Shown: positions 39,787-48,732, counted from the stretch's first letter. The stretch: DNA of 64,000 nt from Streptomyces sp. ADI96-02 (GCF_003846185.1 NZ_ML123034.1:487813-551812); one strand, 5' to 3'. The notes: a model not told the origin generated them from the sequence alone. Numbers and translations are program-made.

Positions 39787-40257
39787 ATGACTGCGCAGGT
39801 TCATGTCCCGTCTCTGCTGGCCCGGATGGGCACGGCATCGGTGCTCACCATGGCCGTGACGTCCACGATGCTGGCGCCCGGCCTGGTCGCCGACGCCGAG
39901 GCCGCGTCGCTCTCGACGAAGGCCCTGAAGGTGGCGGCGTCGAAGAAGGGCGCCCCCTACAAGTACGGGGCCGCGGGCCCCAGTCGATTCGACTGTTCGG
40001 GCCTCACGCTCTACTCGTTCAAACGGGCGGGGAAGAAGCTCCCCCGCACCGCGCAGCAGCAGTACAACAAGACCCGCCACATCTCCTCGTCGCACCGCAA
40101 ACGCGGCGACCTGGTGTTCTTCCATTCCGGGCGCAGCGTCTACCACGTGGGCATCTACGCCGGGGCCGGAAGGATCTGGCACTCCCCGAAGACGGGGGAC
40201 GTGGTGCGACTGGCGAAAATCTGGTCCAAGAGCGTCTGGTACGGACGGGTCCGCTGA
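39787..40257 (+). CDS. Secreted NlpC/P60 peptidoglycan hydrolase
   Basis: Encodes 156 aa. A Sec signal (hydrophobic core residues about 12-30, cleavage region ADAEAAS) precedes a compact NlpC/P60 domain: catalytic Cys in SRFDCSGLTLYSF, His in VYHVGIYAG and a third polar residue at IWHSPK. It should cut stem peptides (gamma-D-Glu-diamino acid bond) outside the cell. The 5' leader is a c-di-AMP riboswitch, which links the gene to osmotic and cell-wall signalling. Preceded by GAAGGG. Confidence 0.92.
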   Translation: MTAQVHVPSLLARMGTASVLTMAVTSTMLAPGLVADAEAASLSTKALKVAASKKGAPYKYGAAGPSRFDCSGLTLYSFKRAGKKLPRTAQQQYNKTRHISSSHRKRGDLVFFHSGRSVYHVGIYAGAGRIWHSPKTGDVVRLAKIWSKSVWYGRVR

Positions 40258-40336
40258 CCCACCGGCCGGACGCTCTTTCCGTGCGGGCCGCCGGCGTGGA
40301 GCCGCCCGCACGGGCCCCGGGCGGCCTCCGGCGTGC

Positions 40337-40981
40337 TCAGCGCAGGAGCGGCCCGGTCACCAGCACCAGGCCCAGGCCGGTCAGCGCCACACCGCTGCCG
40401 CCCTCGATCGCGCGGGCAGTGCGCGGTCGGCGCAGCCAGCGGCCCAGCCGGTCCACGAGCAGGGCGACGGCCGGGAACCAGACCAGGGCGAGGGCCACCA
40501 CGAGCGCGGCGAGCAGCAGCGTCCTCGGCAGGGGCGGCTGCCCGTCGGGAACGAACTGCGGGAGCAGGCTGAGGAAGAGGACGGGCGCCTTCGGGTTGAG
40601 CGCGTTGGTCAAAAAGCCCTGCCGCAGCGCGCGCCCGAACGCCTCGGGCTCGGGCCGCACCGGAGCCTCCGGCGGGGTGGCGCTCTGCCGCGCGGGGCTC
40701 CGACGGAGCGCGTACAGCGCGCTGAGCCCGAGGTACAGCACGTATGCCCCGCCGAGCAGCTGGACGGTCCGGAAGAGCACCGGCATCGTCACCAGCACGG
40801 CGGCGAGCCCGGCCACGGCCAGCGCGGTGTGGATCAGCAGCCCGCCGGCGACGCCGAGAGCGCTGGCCAGGCCCGCGGCGCGCGAGGCCAGGGCGTTGCG
40901 TACGACGACGGCGAAGTCGGCCCCGGGGAGCGCGACCATACCGGCGGCCACCCCCGTGAAGGCGATGAGTTGTGCGTCCAT
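40337..40981 (-). CDS. LysE/RhtB family amino-acid exporter
   Basis: Encodes 214 aa with six predicted membrane helices. Family blocks: MVALPGADFAVVVRNALASRAAGLASALGVAGGLLIHT and LRQGFLTNALNPKAPVLFLSLLPQFV. Substrates of this family include lysine, threonine and homoserine; the one here is unknown. It is divergent from a LysR regulator, which probably controls it. Confidence 0.9.
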   Translation of the reverse strand: MDAQLIAFTGVAAGMVALPGADFAVVVRNALASRAAGLASALGVAGGLLIHTALAVAGLAAVLVTMPVLFRTVQLLGGAYVLYLGLSALYALRRSPARQSATPPEAPVRPEPEAFGRALRQGFLTNALNPKAPVLFLSLLPQFVPDGQPPLPRTLLLAALVVALALVWFPAVALLVDRLGRWLRRPRTARAIEGGSGVALTGLGLVLVTGPLLR

Positions 40982-41053
40982 GGGTCCAGACTGGACCGCC
41001 GGAGCCTTTAGCGTGTACTTGCAATCTTCTGGGTCTGCCTAAAGGAACGCTTC

Positions 41054-41977
41054 ATGTACGACCCGACACGTCTCGCCGCTCTGGTGGCGGTCGCCGAGGC
41101 CGGATCGATCACGCGGGCCGCCGCCCGCCTGGGCTACACGCCGCCCGCGCTCTCCCAGCAGCTTGCCAAGCTGGAGCGGGAGGCCGGGGCGGCTCTGCTG
41201 GTGCGCCACCATCGCGGGGCGCGCCTGACGGCAGCGGGCGAGCTGCTGGCGGGACGGGCCCGGCGGGTCCTGGACGAGCTGGACCAGGCGCGGCACGAGC
41301 TGGCACGCCTGGCCGGGCTCTCCGGCGGCCGGCTGCGCGTGGGCACGTTCACGACGGCCGGGATCCATCTGCTGCCGCCGGTGCTGAGCGCGTTCCGGCG
41401 GGCCCATCCGGACGTCGAGCTGGCCGTCGCCGAGTACGAGCCGCCGGGCGGTGTCGCCGCGGTGGCGGCGGGCGAGGTCGATCTGTCCCTGACCCACGCC
41501 TACGAGCCCGCCGCGGACGTACCCGTTCCGGCGGGGCTGGTCGTCGAGCCCCTGCTGGTCGAGGAGCTGGTCCTGGTCACCGCCGTCGGGCACCGGCTGG
41601 CCGAGGGCACCGGGCGGCTGCCGGTCACCGAGCTGGCGGGACGGCCGCTGATCAGCAGCGCTCCCACGCACCCGCCCCGGCAGGGGGTGGAGAACGCGCT
41701 GGCGCGGGCGGGGGCCACGCCCGCGGTGGTCTGCGAGTCGCCGGGCTACGCGCTGGTGTGCGCGCTCGTCAGCGCGGGTCTGGGGGTGGCGGTGGTGCCG
41801 GAGATGGTCGCCTCGCTGGCGTCGACTCCGCTGGCCGTACGGCGGCTGGAACCCGCGTCCTTCCGCCGCACGATCTCGGTGGCGCACCACGGCGACCGGG
41901 CGACCGCCGCCGCGGCGACGCTGCTGGCCCTGCTGCGCAGCGGGTTCGGGCGCGGGGGCGCGTCGGCCGGGCCGTGA
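41054..41977 (+). CDS. LysR family transcriptional regulator
   Basis: Encodes 307 aa. The N-terminal winged helix covers about residues 1-60 (LAALVAVAEAGSITRAAARLGYTPPALSQQLAKLEREAGAALLVRHHRGARLT), followed by a substrate-binding-type domain. It is divergent from the LysE exporter across 72 bp, in which CCTTTAG (41005-41011) and CTAAAGG (41039-41045) form distant inverted arms. The likely role is amino-acid-dependent activation of the exporter. Confidence 0.92.
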   Translation: MYDPTRLAALVAVAEAGSITRAAARLGYTPPALSQQLAKLEREAGAALLVRHHRGARLTAAGELLAGRARRVLDELDQARHELARLAGLSGGRLRVGTFTTAGIHLLPPVLSAFRRAHPDVELAVAEYEPPGGVAAVAAGEVDLSLTHAYEPAADVPVPAGLVVEPLLVEELVLVTAVGHRLAEGTGRLPVTELAGRPLISSAPTHPPRQGVENALARAGATPAVVCESPGYALVCALVSAGLGVAVVPEMVASLASTPLAVRRLEPASFRRTISVAHHGDRATAAAATLLALLRSGFGRGGASAGP

Positions 41978-42057
41978 CGCGCCGCGCGTACCTCCTCCGA
42001 AGACCAAGCAGCCGGTTTGAGGTGACGTTGAGTGATGACGAACGTGACTGTGTCTGT

Positions 42058-42109
42058 TTCCTGAGGCGCCTGGCCTACGTCTTCCTGAGGCGCCTGGCCT
42101 GGCCTACGT
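42058..42109. repeat. Imperfect tandem repeat upstream of the chorismate mutase gene
   Basis: TTCCTGAGGCGCCTGGCC occurs twice, 24 bases apart, each followed by TACGT; the second copy has an extra CTGGC-type insertion. It lies in the 215-base gap between the LysR and chorismate mutase genes. No further gene is seen there. Confidence 0.75.
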
Positions 42110-42192
42110 CGCCGGCTCGCGTCCCGAGGTCCACCCGCGAGTCGTCCGGTTGGGGAGTGCGCCGTGGCTGGCGAGAACGGATAGTGGTTCTC

Positions 42193-42807
42193 GTGAGCAC
42201 TATCCGAATCCGGGTTGCCGCGCTGGCCCTGACCAGTGCCGGAGCAGCCGCCCTCGCGGCCTGCGGCTCGTCCCCGCCTGCGGGCACCGGCCCTGCCCGG
42301 TCGAGCGGCACGGCGGCTGAGCAGGCACTGGGAACGATCGTGCGGCTCGCCGCTGAGCGTGTGATGACCGCAGATGCGGTAGCCGCGGCGAAATGGGGCA
42401 CCACCCAGCCCATCGACGACCCGGCCCGTGAAAAGACTGTCCTGGCCAGTGCGACTGCCCGGGCCACGAAACTCGGGATCGACCAGGCCACCGTGCAGCG
42501 GATCTTCAAGGACCAGATCGCCGCGAACAAGGACGTCCAGCGCGCGCTCTACGCACAGTGGCAGACGCACCCCGCCACACAGCCGACTCACCGCCCCGAC
42601 CTTGCCACCCAGGTTCGCCCGGTCCTGGACCGCGTCGACAGCCGGCTGCTCACCGCCGTACGGCAGGCCCAGCCCCTGCTGTCCCGCCCGGACTGCGATG
42701 CGCTGCTGGAGCGGGGGAAGGCGACGGCCGTCCAGGCCATGGGCCTGGACACCCTTCACCGCGACGGCCTCGACCAGGCCCTCGCCCACACCTGCCCGAC
42801 GCGATGA
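42193..42807 (+). CDS. Exported lipoprotein-type chorismate mutase (AroQ-gamma class)
   Basis: Encodes 204 aa from a GTG. A lipobox LAAC (Cys24) follows a short basic/hydrophobic signal, so it should be lipid-anchored outside the membrane. The mature part matches secreted *MtCM-type chorismate mutases: LAAERVMTADAVAAAKWGTTQPIDDPAR (Arg56, Lys67, Arg79) and VQRIFKDQIAANKDVQRALYAQW. The reaction is chorismate to prephenate; why it is exported is unsettled. CGAGAAC and GTTCTCG form an inverted repeat directly before the start. It overlaps the isochorismatase-like gene by four bases. Confidence 0.85.
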   Translation: MSTIRIRVAALALTSAGAAALAACGSSPPAGTGPARSSGTAAEQALGTIVRLAAERVMTADAVAAAKWGTTQPIDDPAREKTVLASATARATKLGIDQATVQRIFKDQIAANKDVQRALYAQWQTHPATQPTHRPDLATQVRPVLDRVDSRLLTAVRQAQPLLSRPDCDALLERGKATAVQAMGLDTLHRDGLDQALAHTCPTR

Positions 42808-43481
42808 CCAGCCGTGCCGCCGGCGGTGGCTACGACAGCAAGGTATCCGTGCCAGGCTTGGCCATCCATTCCGAGGACTACGACGTCACGCTTCTGCGCG
42901 GTCACTGCGGCGGCCCGTCGTGGGGCGTCGACCCCACGCGGGCGGCACTGCTCGTCCACGACCTGCAGCCGCACTACCTCGACACGCTCTCCGCGCGGTC
43001 CCGCCGCCTCCTGCTGGCACGGGTGGAGCACGTCGTGGACTGGGCGGACGGCAACGGGGTACCCATCTTGTCCAGCGGCCCACGGCCGGCCTCCGACCTG
43101 GCCCAGCGCGGACTCCTGGGCGACTGCTGGGGGATCGGCCTGTCGCCCGAACAGGCCGCACAGGTCGCCGTACCCAGACTCGGCGCCATCGGCATCACCC
43201 GCATCGCCAAGCGTAGTTACAGCGCCTTCTACGCCAGCGATCTTGAGACCGAACTACGCCGCCGACGCCGGGACCAGCTGATCATCATCGGGGTCTACGC
43301 CAGCCACGGGATCCTGGCCACGAGTCTGGACGCCATCTCCCGGGATATCCAGGCGTTCATCCCTTTCGACGCTACGGCCGACTACACGGCCTACCGCCAC
43401 GCCGCGGCCCTGGACCTGATCGGCACCATGAGCGGACGGGTCCTTGCCGTCGAGGACCTGCCTCAGTCAGGAGCCCGCTGA
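42804..43481 (+). CDS. Isochorismatase-family hydrolase, PhzD/EntB-like
   Basis: Encodes 225 aa. The catalytic Asp53 lies in ALLVHDLQPHYL and Lys136 in KRSYSAF, as in PhzD (2-amino-2-deoxyisochorismate hydrolase) and isochorismatases. At the third triad position it reads GVYASHGI instead of GVYAHxGC, so Cys is absent as in PhzD. SRDIQAFIPFDATADYT also matches this group. It would cleave the enolpyruvyl ether of isochorismate or ADIC. No PhzE or isochorismate synthase gene is nearby. Its 3' end abuts a Tn3 transposase remnant. Confidence 0.85.
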   Translation: MTSRAAGGGYDSKVSVPGLAIHSEDYDVTLLRGHCGGPSWGVDPTRAALLVHDLQPHYLDTLSARSRRLLLARVEHVVDWADGNGVPILSSGPRPASDLAQRGLLGDCWGIGLSPEQAAQVAVPRLGAIGITRIAKRSYSAFYASDLETELRRRRRDQLIIIGVYASHGILATSLDAISRDIQAFIPFDATADYTAYRHAAALDLIGTMSGRVLAVEDLPQSGAR

Positions 43482-43489
43482 ACCCGGCT

Positions 43490-44310
43490 CCGTACTGGTC
43501 GGCGGTGTCGTCGCCGAAGCGGAGGACGTTCTCGCGCCGGTAGGGGCTCAGTACCGCCCGGTCGCTCGGGTTCAGGGTCCAGCCCTCGCGGGACATCTGG
43601 CGCAGGGTGTTGGTCATGTCGATGCTGGTGGAGAAGATGACGCCGGCGGCGAGGAGGTCGAGGAACTTGACGGTTTTGTCCTGGAGTTCGGGGTCGCGGC
43701 TGGTCAGCCGGCCGGCGTTGCCGCGACCTGCGTGAGGTCGGGCCAGTGCCCGTGAATGAGGTCCCAGTCGATGGCGGTTCGGGTGTCGGTGGAGAACAGC
43801 TGGTCGATGTGGCGGTAGCGCGTCTCGGGGTCGGGGCGATGGAAGGTGAGGTCCTGGAAGTTACGGATCCGGGGCAGGAGATCGATCCCCAGCAGGTGCG
43901 CGAGCCCGAAGACAGGGAAGGACTGGCCTTGCGTGTCGGTGTGGACCTGCTCCAGCTGGGCCGCCGAGGGGTTCTGCAGGAGGGAGTCGATGAGGTCAGC
44001 GCCCGCCCGGGCCAGGTTCTTGGGGGTGCGGTGGCGTTTGGCGATCGCGGCCGGCTCGTGTGCGGAGACCGTGCTCATGTGGCGGGCAGCCTGGGTGGCG
44101 CCGAGGCCGGAGGCGTAGGTGAACGCGGTGACCACGTACCGGGCCGGTGGTTCCTTTGGTTTGGGGTCCGAACCGGAGAGAGGTCCGAGGCGGTGCCACC
44201 AGCCGGTCCAGTGCGCCGCCCGGGCCAGGTGTTCGGGGATGCCGCGTACCGGCAGCCGCTGGTCCAGCTCAGCCTCCAGCGAGTGCGCCGCCCGTGGTCC
44301 GGGACAGCGG
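43490..44310 (-). pseudogene. Decayed Tn3-family transposase
   Basis: The minus strand carries recognisable Tn3 transposase blocks: ARYVVTAFTYASGLGATQAARHMS, RTPKNLARAGADLID, VHTDTQGQSFPVFGLAHLLGIDLLPRIRNFQDLTFHRP and DWDLIHGHWPDLTQV, then in another frame DPELQDKTVKFLDLLAAGVIFSTSIDMTNTLRQ and GWTLNPSDRAVLSPYRRENVLRFGD. The catalytic middle (DGT region) is deleted in frame after DLID. A second deletion and frame change occurs near 43705, and the N-terminal DUF4158 half is missing. No 38-bp terminal repeats were identified. It is a dead element. Confidence 0.85.
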
Positions 44311-44317
44311 GCTCTCC

Positions 44318-44770
44318 TCAGGCCGGTGCCGGTGACGGTGACGGTGACGGGCCGACGGCCCACGGCAGGACGATCCAGACCGTCTTGCCGCCCTCGGCGG
44401 TCGGGGTGACCAGGAGCCGTCCGCCGTGCTCCTTGGCCAGGGCGCGGATGATGACCATCCCGCGCCCGTTGTCCTGCCGTACGGCGGCGGGAAGTTTCTG
44501 CGGCCACCGGGGGTGACTGTCCGTCACCCCGATGTGCAGTTCCTCCTCGCGCTCCAGGCGGAGGTCCACGGTGAAGGTGGGCGACTGGCCGAAGGTGTGC
44601 TGCACGGCGTTGGTGGCGAGCTCCGAGACGATCAGCGTGATGGTGTCGGCGAACTCGGTGCCGCTCGCCAGGCCCCAGTCGGCCAGCGTCCTGGTCACGT
44701 ACCTGCGGGCCGAGGAGACCTCGACCGGATCGCTCGGCAGAGTGACGGTTGCTTCCTGATGATCCGCCAT
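44318..44770 (-). CDS. ATP-binding anti-sigma-type regulator (HATPase_c, SpoIIAB/RsbW-like)
   Basis: Encodes 150 aa. GHKL ATPase motifs: N-box IVSELATNAVQH and G1/G2 boxes VTDSHPRWP and NGRGMVIIRALA with GGKTVWIVLPW at the end. These single-domain kinases are numerous in Streptomyces and pair with XRE-DUF5753 and DUF397 proteins, as here. The C-terminal tail PSPSPSPAPA is encoded by GGTGAC-type repeats and ends beside the Tn3 remnant, so it may have been altered by the insertion. The start at 44770 follows AAAGGGAC. Confidence 0.88.
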   Translation of the reverse strand: MADHQEATVTLPSDPVEVSSARRYVTRTLADWGLASGTEFADTITLIVSELATNAVQHTFGQSPTFTVDLRLEREEELHIGVTDSHPRWPQKLPAAVRQDNGRGMVIIRALAKEHGGRLLVTPTAEGGKTVWIVLPWAVGPSPSPSPAPA

Positions 44771-45005
44771 GGCGACACCGTCCCTTTCCCGCCCCGGTCG
44801 GCCCGCGGCCGAACGGGATTGTGCTTCGCGCCAGAGTGCCATTGCTGAAGCTCCCTGTAACGGCGTTCGACCAAGATATGCATATATCTGTCGCTCGAAG
44901 CGGTGAATCCGGACCCCGTGCCACGGGGGCGGAAGGCACACTGGCTCCCCCTGCGGGCCGGACGGGTGAGGCCGGCCCCGTCCAGCACAGCGTAAGGAGA
45001 CCGGC

Positions 45006-45860
45006 ATGCTGCACGGCCCCGTCGTCCGGCGGCGCAAGCTCGGTGAGGAGCTGCGGAGCCTGCGTCACGCGTCGGGAATGACCAGCCGGGACGCGGCGCG
45101 TCTGCTCGGCTGGCACCAGTCGAAGGTGAGCCGCATCGAGACGGGCGCCAGCGGGGTGAGCCCCGGCGACGTGAACCGGCTGCTGGACGTCTACGAGGTG
45201 CGCGACGCGCAGCTGCGCGCGCTGCTGGAAGTCCTCGCGGGATCGGCGGGCGGTGGCGGATCGGGCTGGTGGCACGCCTACCGGGGGCTCATTCCGCCCC
45301 AGTACCGCGACTTCATCAGCCTGGAGTCCCAAGCCAGTACGGTGCGGACGCTGGAGACCTCGGTGATCCCGGGTCTTCTTCAGACCGCCGGTTACGCGCG
45401 TGCGGTGACCCGGGCCTCGCTCGACGGCCTGCCGGCCGGGCGGCTGGACGACCTGGTCGAGGTCCGGCTGACCCGGCAGCGGGTGCTGCGCGCGAGTCCG
45501 CCGCTGCGGTTCACGGCCGTACTGGACGAGGCCGTGCTGCACCGCGAGGTGGGCGGTCCCGAGGTGATGCGGGACCAGTTGCACCATCTCTCCCAGGTGG
45601 CGCGACTCCCGCATGTGCGGCTTCAGTTACTTCCGTTCTCCGTCGGCGGGTACGTCGGACTCACCGGGCCTTTCGTTATCTTCTCTTTTCCGAACACTTC
45701 TGATCTGAATGTGGTCGTTCTTGACCACTTGACGAGTAGTCTCTATCTGGAGCGGAAAGAAGACCTTGAGGCGTACAGCTCGGCCTTCCGCACCTTGCAG
45801 GCCCACGCGTTGTCGCCGGAGCACTCGCTGGACCTCATCGCCGCCGTCCGCCGCGGCTAG
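45006..45860 (+). CDS. XRE family regulator with DUF5753 domain
   Basis: Encodes 284 aa. The helix-turn-helix is at residues about 10-65 (LGEELRSLRHASGMTSRDAARLLGWHQSKVSRIETG); the rest is DUF5753, with VIPGLLQTAGYARA and VLRASPPLRFTAVLDEAVLHREVGG. Codon 208 is TTA (45627-45629), rare in Streptomyces and read by the developmental bldA tRNA. The adjoining segment 45665-45770 is clearly AT-richer than its surroundings. Together with DUF397 downstream and the ATP-binding gene upstream it forms a whiJ/abaA-like triad linked to development and antibiotic control in known cases. Confidence 0.92.
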   Translation: MLHGPVVRRRKLGEELRSLRHASGMTSRDAARLLGWHQSKVSRIETGASGVSPGDVNRLLDVYEVRDAQLRALLEVLAGSAGGGGSGWWHAYRGLIPPQYRDFISLESQASTVRTLETSVIPGLLQTAGYARAVTRASLDGLPAGRLDDLVEVRLTRQRVLRASPPLRFTAVLDEAVLHREVGGPEVMRDQLHHLSQVARLPHVRLQLLPFSVGGYVGLTGPFVIFSFPNTSDLNVVVLDHLTSSLYLERKEDLEAYSSAFRTLQAHALSPEHSLDLIAAVRRG

Positions 45861-45923
45861 AGGACGGGAACCGGTCCGTCCGGCCGGATTCCCCGGACCG
45901 TCCGACCGCCCGAGGGGGGCACC

Positions 45924-46157
45924 ATGTCCGACCGTCTCGTTCCGCCCGCGTTACCGTCCGCCGCCGCCGAGCGGGGCCCGCGCTGGCATCGCAGCAGCCG
46001 CTCCACCGGCATGAACAACTGCGTGGAAGCCGCGCGCCTCGGCGTCGCGCTCCTGGCCGTACGCGACTCCAAGGACGTGGCGAAGCCGCCGCTGCGCTTC
46101 TCCGCCGGGGTGTGGAGGGCCTTCGTCGCCGGACTGCTCCGGGAACGCGTCAGCTGA
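45924..46157 (+). CDS. DUF397 protein
   Basis: Encodes 77 aa. WHRSSRSTGMNNCVEAARL, VAVRDSK-like LLAVRDSKDV and LRFSAGVWRAFVAGL are the DUF397 hallmarks. These small proteins work with cognate XRE-DUF5753 regulators such as WhiJ. It follows the XRE gene by 63 bases; its 3' end overlaps the convergent bioF gene by eight bases. Confidence 0.92.
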   Translation: MSDRLVPPALPSAAAERGPRWHRSSRSTGMNNCVEAARLGVALLAVRDSKDVAKPPLRFSAGVWRAFVAGLLRERVS

Positions 46158-47310
46158 CCGCGACGGCCGCCGTCCGGGGAGCGGTGGCGGCGACCGTGGC
46201 CACGGCGGTCGCGATCTGCTCCCCGGTCAGGTCCGCCCGCGCCGTCAGCCGGAGCCGGGAGACGCCGTCCGGCACCGACGGCGGGCGGAAGCAGCCGACC
46301 GCGATCCCGGCGGCGCGGCAGTCGGCGGCCCACCGCACCGCGGCGTCGGCCGAGGGCGCGCGGACGGAGACCACGGCGGCGTCCGGCCGGACGGCGGTCA
46401 GCCCGGCCGCGGTGAGCCCGGCGAACAGGGCCGCGGCGACCTCCCGCGCCCTGGCCGCGCGCTCCGGCTCCCGGCGCAGCAGCCCGAGCGCGCCGAGCGC
46501 GCCGCCGGCCGCCGCCGGGGCGAGCCCCGTGTCGAAGATGAACGTACGCGCGGTGTTGACCAGGTGCTCGATCACCCGCGCCGGTCCGAGGACCGCTCCG
46601 CCCTGGCTGCCCAGGGACTTCGAGAGGGTCAGCGTCGCGACGATCCCCTCGCCGCCCGCCAGCCCCGCGGCGGCCGGCGCACCCCGCCCGCCGTCGCCCA
46701 GAACGCCCAGTCCGTGGGCGTCGTCGACGACGAGGGCCGCGCCGGCGGTACGGCAGACCTCGGCCAGCTCCCGCAGCGGTGCGGCGTCCCCGTCGACCGA
46801 GAACACCGAGTCGGTGACGGCGAGGGCCCGCCCGCGGTGCGCCCGCAGCGGCGCGGCGAACGCCTCCGGGCTGCCGTGCGCGACGACGGCCGTCTCGGCG
46901 CGCGAGAGGCGGCAGCCGTCGACGATGGAGGCGTGGTTGCCCGCGTCGGAGACGATGAGCGAGCCGGGCGCGGTCAGCGCCGTCAGGGCCGCGAGGTTGG
47001 CCGCGTAACCGGAGGAGAGGACGAGGGCCGCCTCGAAGCCGCAGAACTCCGCCAGCTCCCGTTCCAGCTCCGCGTGGAGCGCCGTGGAGCCGGTGACCAG
47101 CCGTGATCCCGTGGCTCCCGCGCCCCATCGGTGCGCCGCCCCCGCGGCCGCCGCGACGACGTCGGGGTGGCGGGTGAGGCCGAGGTAGTCGTTGCTCGCG
47201 AGGTCGAGGAGCTCCGGCTCCGCGCCTCTGGGGCGCCGGGCCCGGACGAGCCCGGCCGCGCTCCGGCGGCGGGCCTCCTCGTCGATCCAGTCGAACGGGG
47301 CGAAGGACAT
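46150..47310 (-). CDS. bioF: 8-amino-7-oxononanoate synthase BioF
   Basis: Encodes 386 aa of a PLP-dependent alpha-oxoamine synthase. [39 protein letters not shown] and the PLP Lys in [11 protein letters not shown] are intact. It condenses pimeloyl-thioester with alanine in the first ring-assembly step of biotin synthesis. It is divergent from bioBAD with a palindrome between. Confidence 0.94.
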   Translation of the reverse strand: MSFAPFDWIDEEARRRSAAGLVRARRPRGAEPELLDLASNDYLGLTRHPDVVAAAAGAAHRWGAGATGSRLVTGSTALHAELERELAEFCGFEAALVLSSGYAANLAALTALTAPGSLIVSDAGNHASIVDGCRLSRAETAVVAHGSPEAFAAPLRAHRGRALAVTDSVFSVDGDAAPLRELAEVCRTAGAALVVDDAHGLGVLGDGGRGAPAAAGLAGGEGIVATLTLSKSLGSQGGAVLGPARVIEHLVNTARTFIFDTGLAPAAAGGALGALGLLRREPERAARAREVAAALFAGLTAAGLTAVRPDAAVVSVRAPSADAAVRWAADCRAAGIAVGCFRPPSVPDGVSRLRLTARADLTGEQIATAVATVAATAPRTAAVAVS

Positions 47311-47365
47311 GGGACGGTCCCTTTTGTAGGCAGCGCACAGACCCTAACCGGGTGCGCAGCAGGTC

Positions 47366-47389
47366 AGGGTGTGGCAATACACACACCCT
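47366..47389. promoter_or_regulatory. Palindrome in the bioF-bioB intergenic region
   Basis: AGGGTGTG and CACACCCT are perfect 8-bp inverted arms around GCAATACA, midway between the divergent bioF and bioB starts. The position fits an operator for a biotin regulator; no BirA-like or BioQ gene is in the window. Confidence 0.55.
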
Positions 47390-47454
47390 CACCCGCGTCT
47401 CCTGTCTGGTTCCTCCTTGGCTGGAGGCGGTGCCGTAGGCAAGGATCACCTCTC

Positions 47455-48732
47455 ATGGACCTGCTGAACACGCTGGTGGACAAGGGGCTGCGGCGCGAGC
47501 TGCCGAGCCGCGAAGAAGCGCTCGCCGTTCTGGCGACCTCCGACGACGAACTGCTCGACGTGGTGGCCGCGGCCGGCAAGGTGCGCCGTCAGTGGTTCGG
47601 GCGGCGCGTGAAGCTGAACTACCTGGTCAACCTGAAGTCCGGGCTCTGCCCCGAGGACTGCTCGTACTGCTCGCAGCGGCTCGGCTCGACGGCCGGGATC
47701 CTCAAGTACACGTGGCTGAAGCCGGACGAGGCGTCGAAGGCGGCGGCTGCCGGGGTGGCGGGCGGGGCCAAGCGGGTCTGCCTGGTGGCGAGCGGTCGCG
47801 GACCGACGGACCGGGACGTCGACCGGGTGTCGCGGACCATCGAGGCGATCAAGGAGCAGAACGAGGGCGTCGAGGTCTGCGCCTGTCTCGGGCTGCTCTC
47901 CGACGGACAGGCGGACCGGCTCCGTTCGGCGGGCGCGGACGCGTACAACCACAACCTGAACACGTCCGAGGAGACGTACGGGGCGATCACGACCACGCAC
48001 ACGTACGCGGACCGGGTGGAGACCGTCCAGCAGGCCCAGGCCGCCGGGCTGTCCGCGTGCTCGGGGCTGATCGCCGGGATGGGCGAGAGCGACGCGGACC
48101 TGGTGGACGTCGTCTACGCGCTGCGGGAGCTGGACCCGGACTCGGTGCCGGTCAACTTCCTCATCCCGTTCGAGGGCACGCCCCTTGCCAAGGAGTGGAA
48201 CCTGACCCCGCAGCGCTGCCTGCGGATCCTGGCCATGGTCCGCTTCGTCTGCCCCGACGTCGAGGTGCGGCTCGCGGGCGGACGCGAGGTGCATCTGCGC
48301 TCGATGCAGCCGCTGGCCCTGCACCTGGTGAACTCGATCTTCCTGGGCGACTACCTGACCAGCGAGGGCCAGGCCGGTCAGGCCGACCTCGACATGATCG
48401 CCGACGCGGGCTTCGAGGTGGAGGGCGCGGGGACGACGACGCTGCCCCGCCATCGCGCGGACGCGGCGGCCGGCTGCGGTTCGCCCGCGGCGTCCGACAG
48501 CGCGGGCTGCGGTTCGCACGGCGCGTCCGAAGCCGCGGGCTGCGGTTCGCACGGCGGCGGTGGCGGCTGCGGGCCGTGCGGCGGACACGGCGCTCCCGAG
48601 CCGGTGGCCGCCGAGCCCGACGGAGCGGCCCTCGCCGCCGAGGTGCGGACGGACGCGGGCACGGCCGCCCGCACCGATCTGGTGGCCGTGCGCCGCCGGG
48701 GGGCCGGCACGGATCTCGCGCCCAATGCCTGA
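47455..48732 (+). CDS. bioB: Biotin synthase BioB with Cys-rich repeat tail
   Basis: Encodes 425 aa from ATG 47455. The radical SAM motif is CPEDCSYC (Cys65, 69, 72). Further BioB blocks are [17 protein letters not shown] and [11 protein letters not shown]. It inserts sulfur into dethiobiotin. The catalytic core ends near residue 335. The tail holds three 11-residue repeats ([33 protein letters not shown]) followed by CGPCGGHG, then an acidic/basic end. The tail's Cys and His could bind an additional metal or Fe-S unit. The stop overlaps bioA by eight bases. Confidence 0.95.
   Translation: MDLLNTLVDKGLRRELPSREEALAVLATSDDELLDVVAAAGKVRRQWFGRRVKLNYLVNLKSGLCPEDCSYCSQRLGSTAGILKYTWLKPDEASKAAAAGVAGGAKRVCLVASGRGPTDRDVDRVSRTIEAIKEQNEGVEVCACLGLLSDGQADRLRSAGADAYNHNLNTSEETYGAITTTHTYADRVETVQQAQAAGLSACSGLIAGMGESDADLVDVVYALRELDPDSVPVNFLIPFEGTPLAKEWNLTPQRCLRILAMVRFVCPDVEVRLAGGREVHLRSMQPLALHLVNSIFLGDYLTSEGQAGQADLDMIADAGFEVEGAGTTTLPRHRADAAAGCGSPAASDSAGCGSHGASEAAGCGSHGGGGGCGPCGGHGAPEPVAAEPDGAALAAEVRTDAGTAARTDLVAVRRRGAGTDLAPNA
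48469..48567 (+). repeat. Three 33-bp in-frame repeats in bioB
   Basis: Three consecutive 33-bp units (48469, 48502, 48535) each encode A-G-C-G-S plus six variable residues. Units two and three share long identical stretches around GCGGGCTGCGGTTCGCACGG. Confidence 0.85.

Noticed and set aside
41005..41045. CCTTTAG ... CTAAAGG arms between lysE and lysR considered as a firm operator
   Set aside because: The arms are 27 bases apart and the right arm includes the lysR ribosome-binding site AAAGGA; kept only as a remark in the lysR entry.
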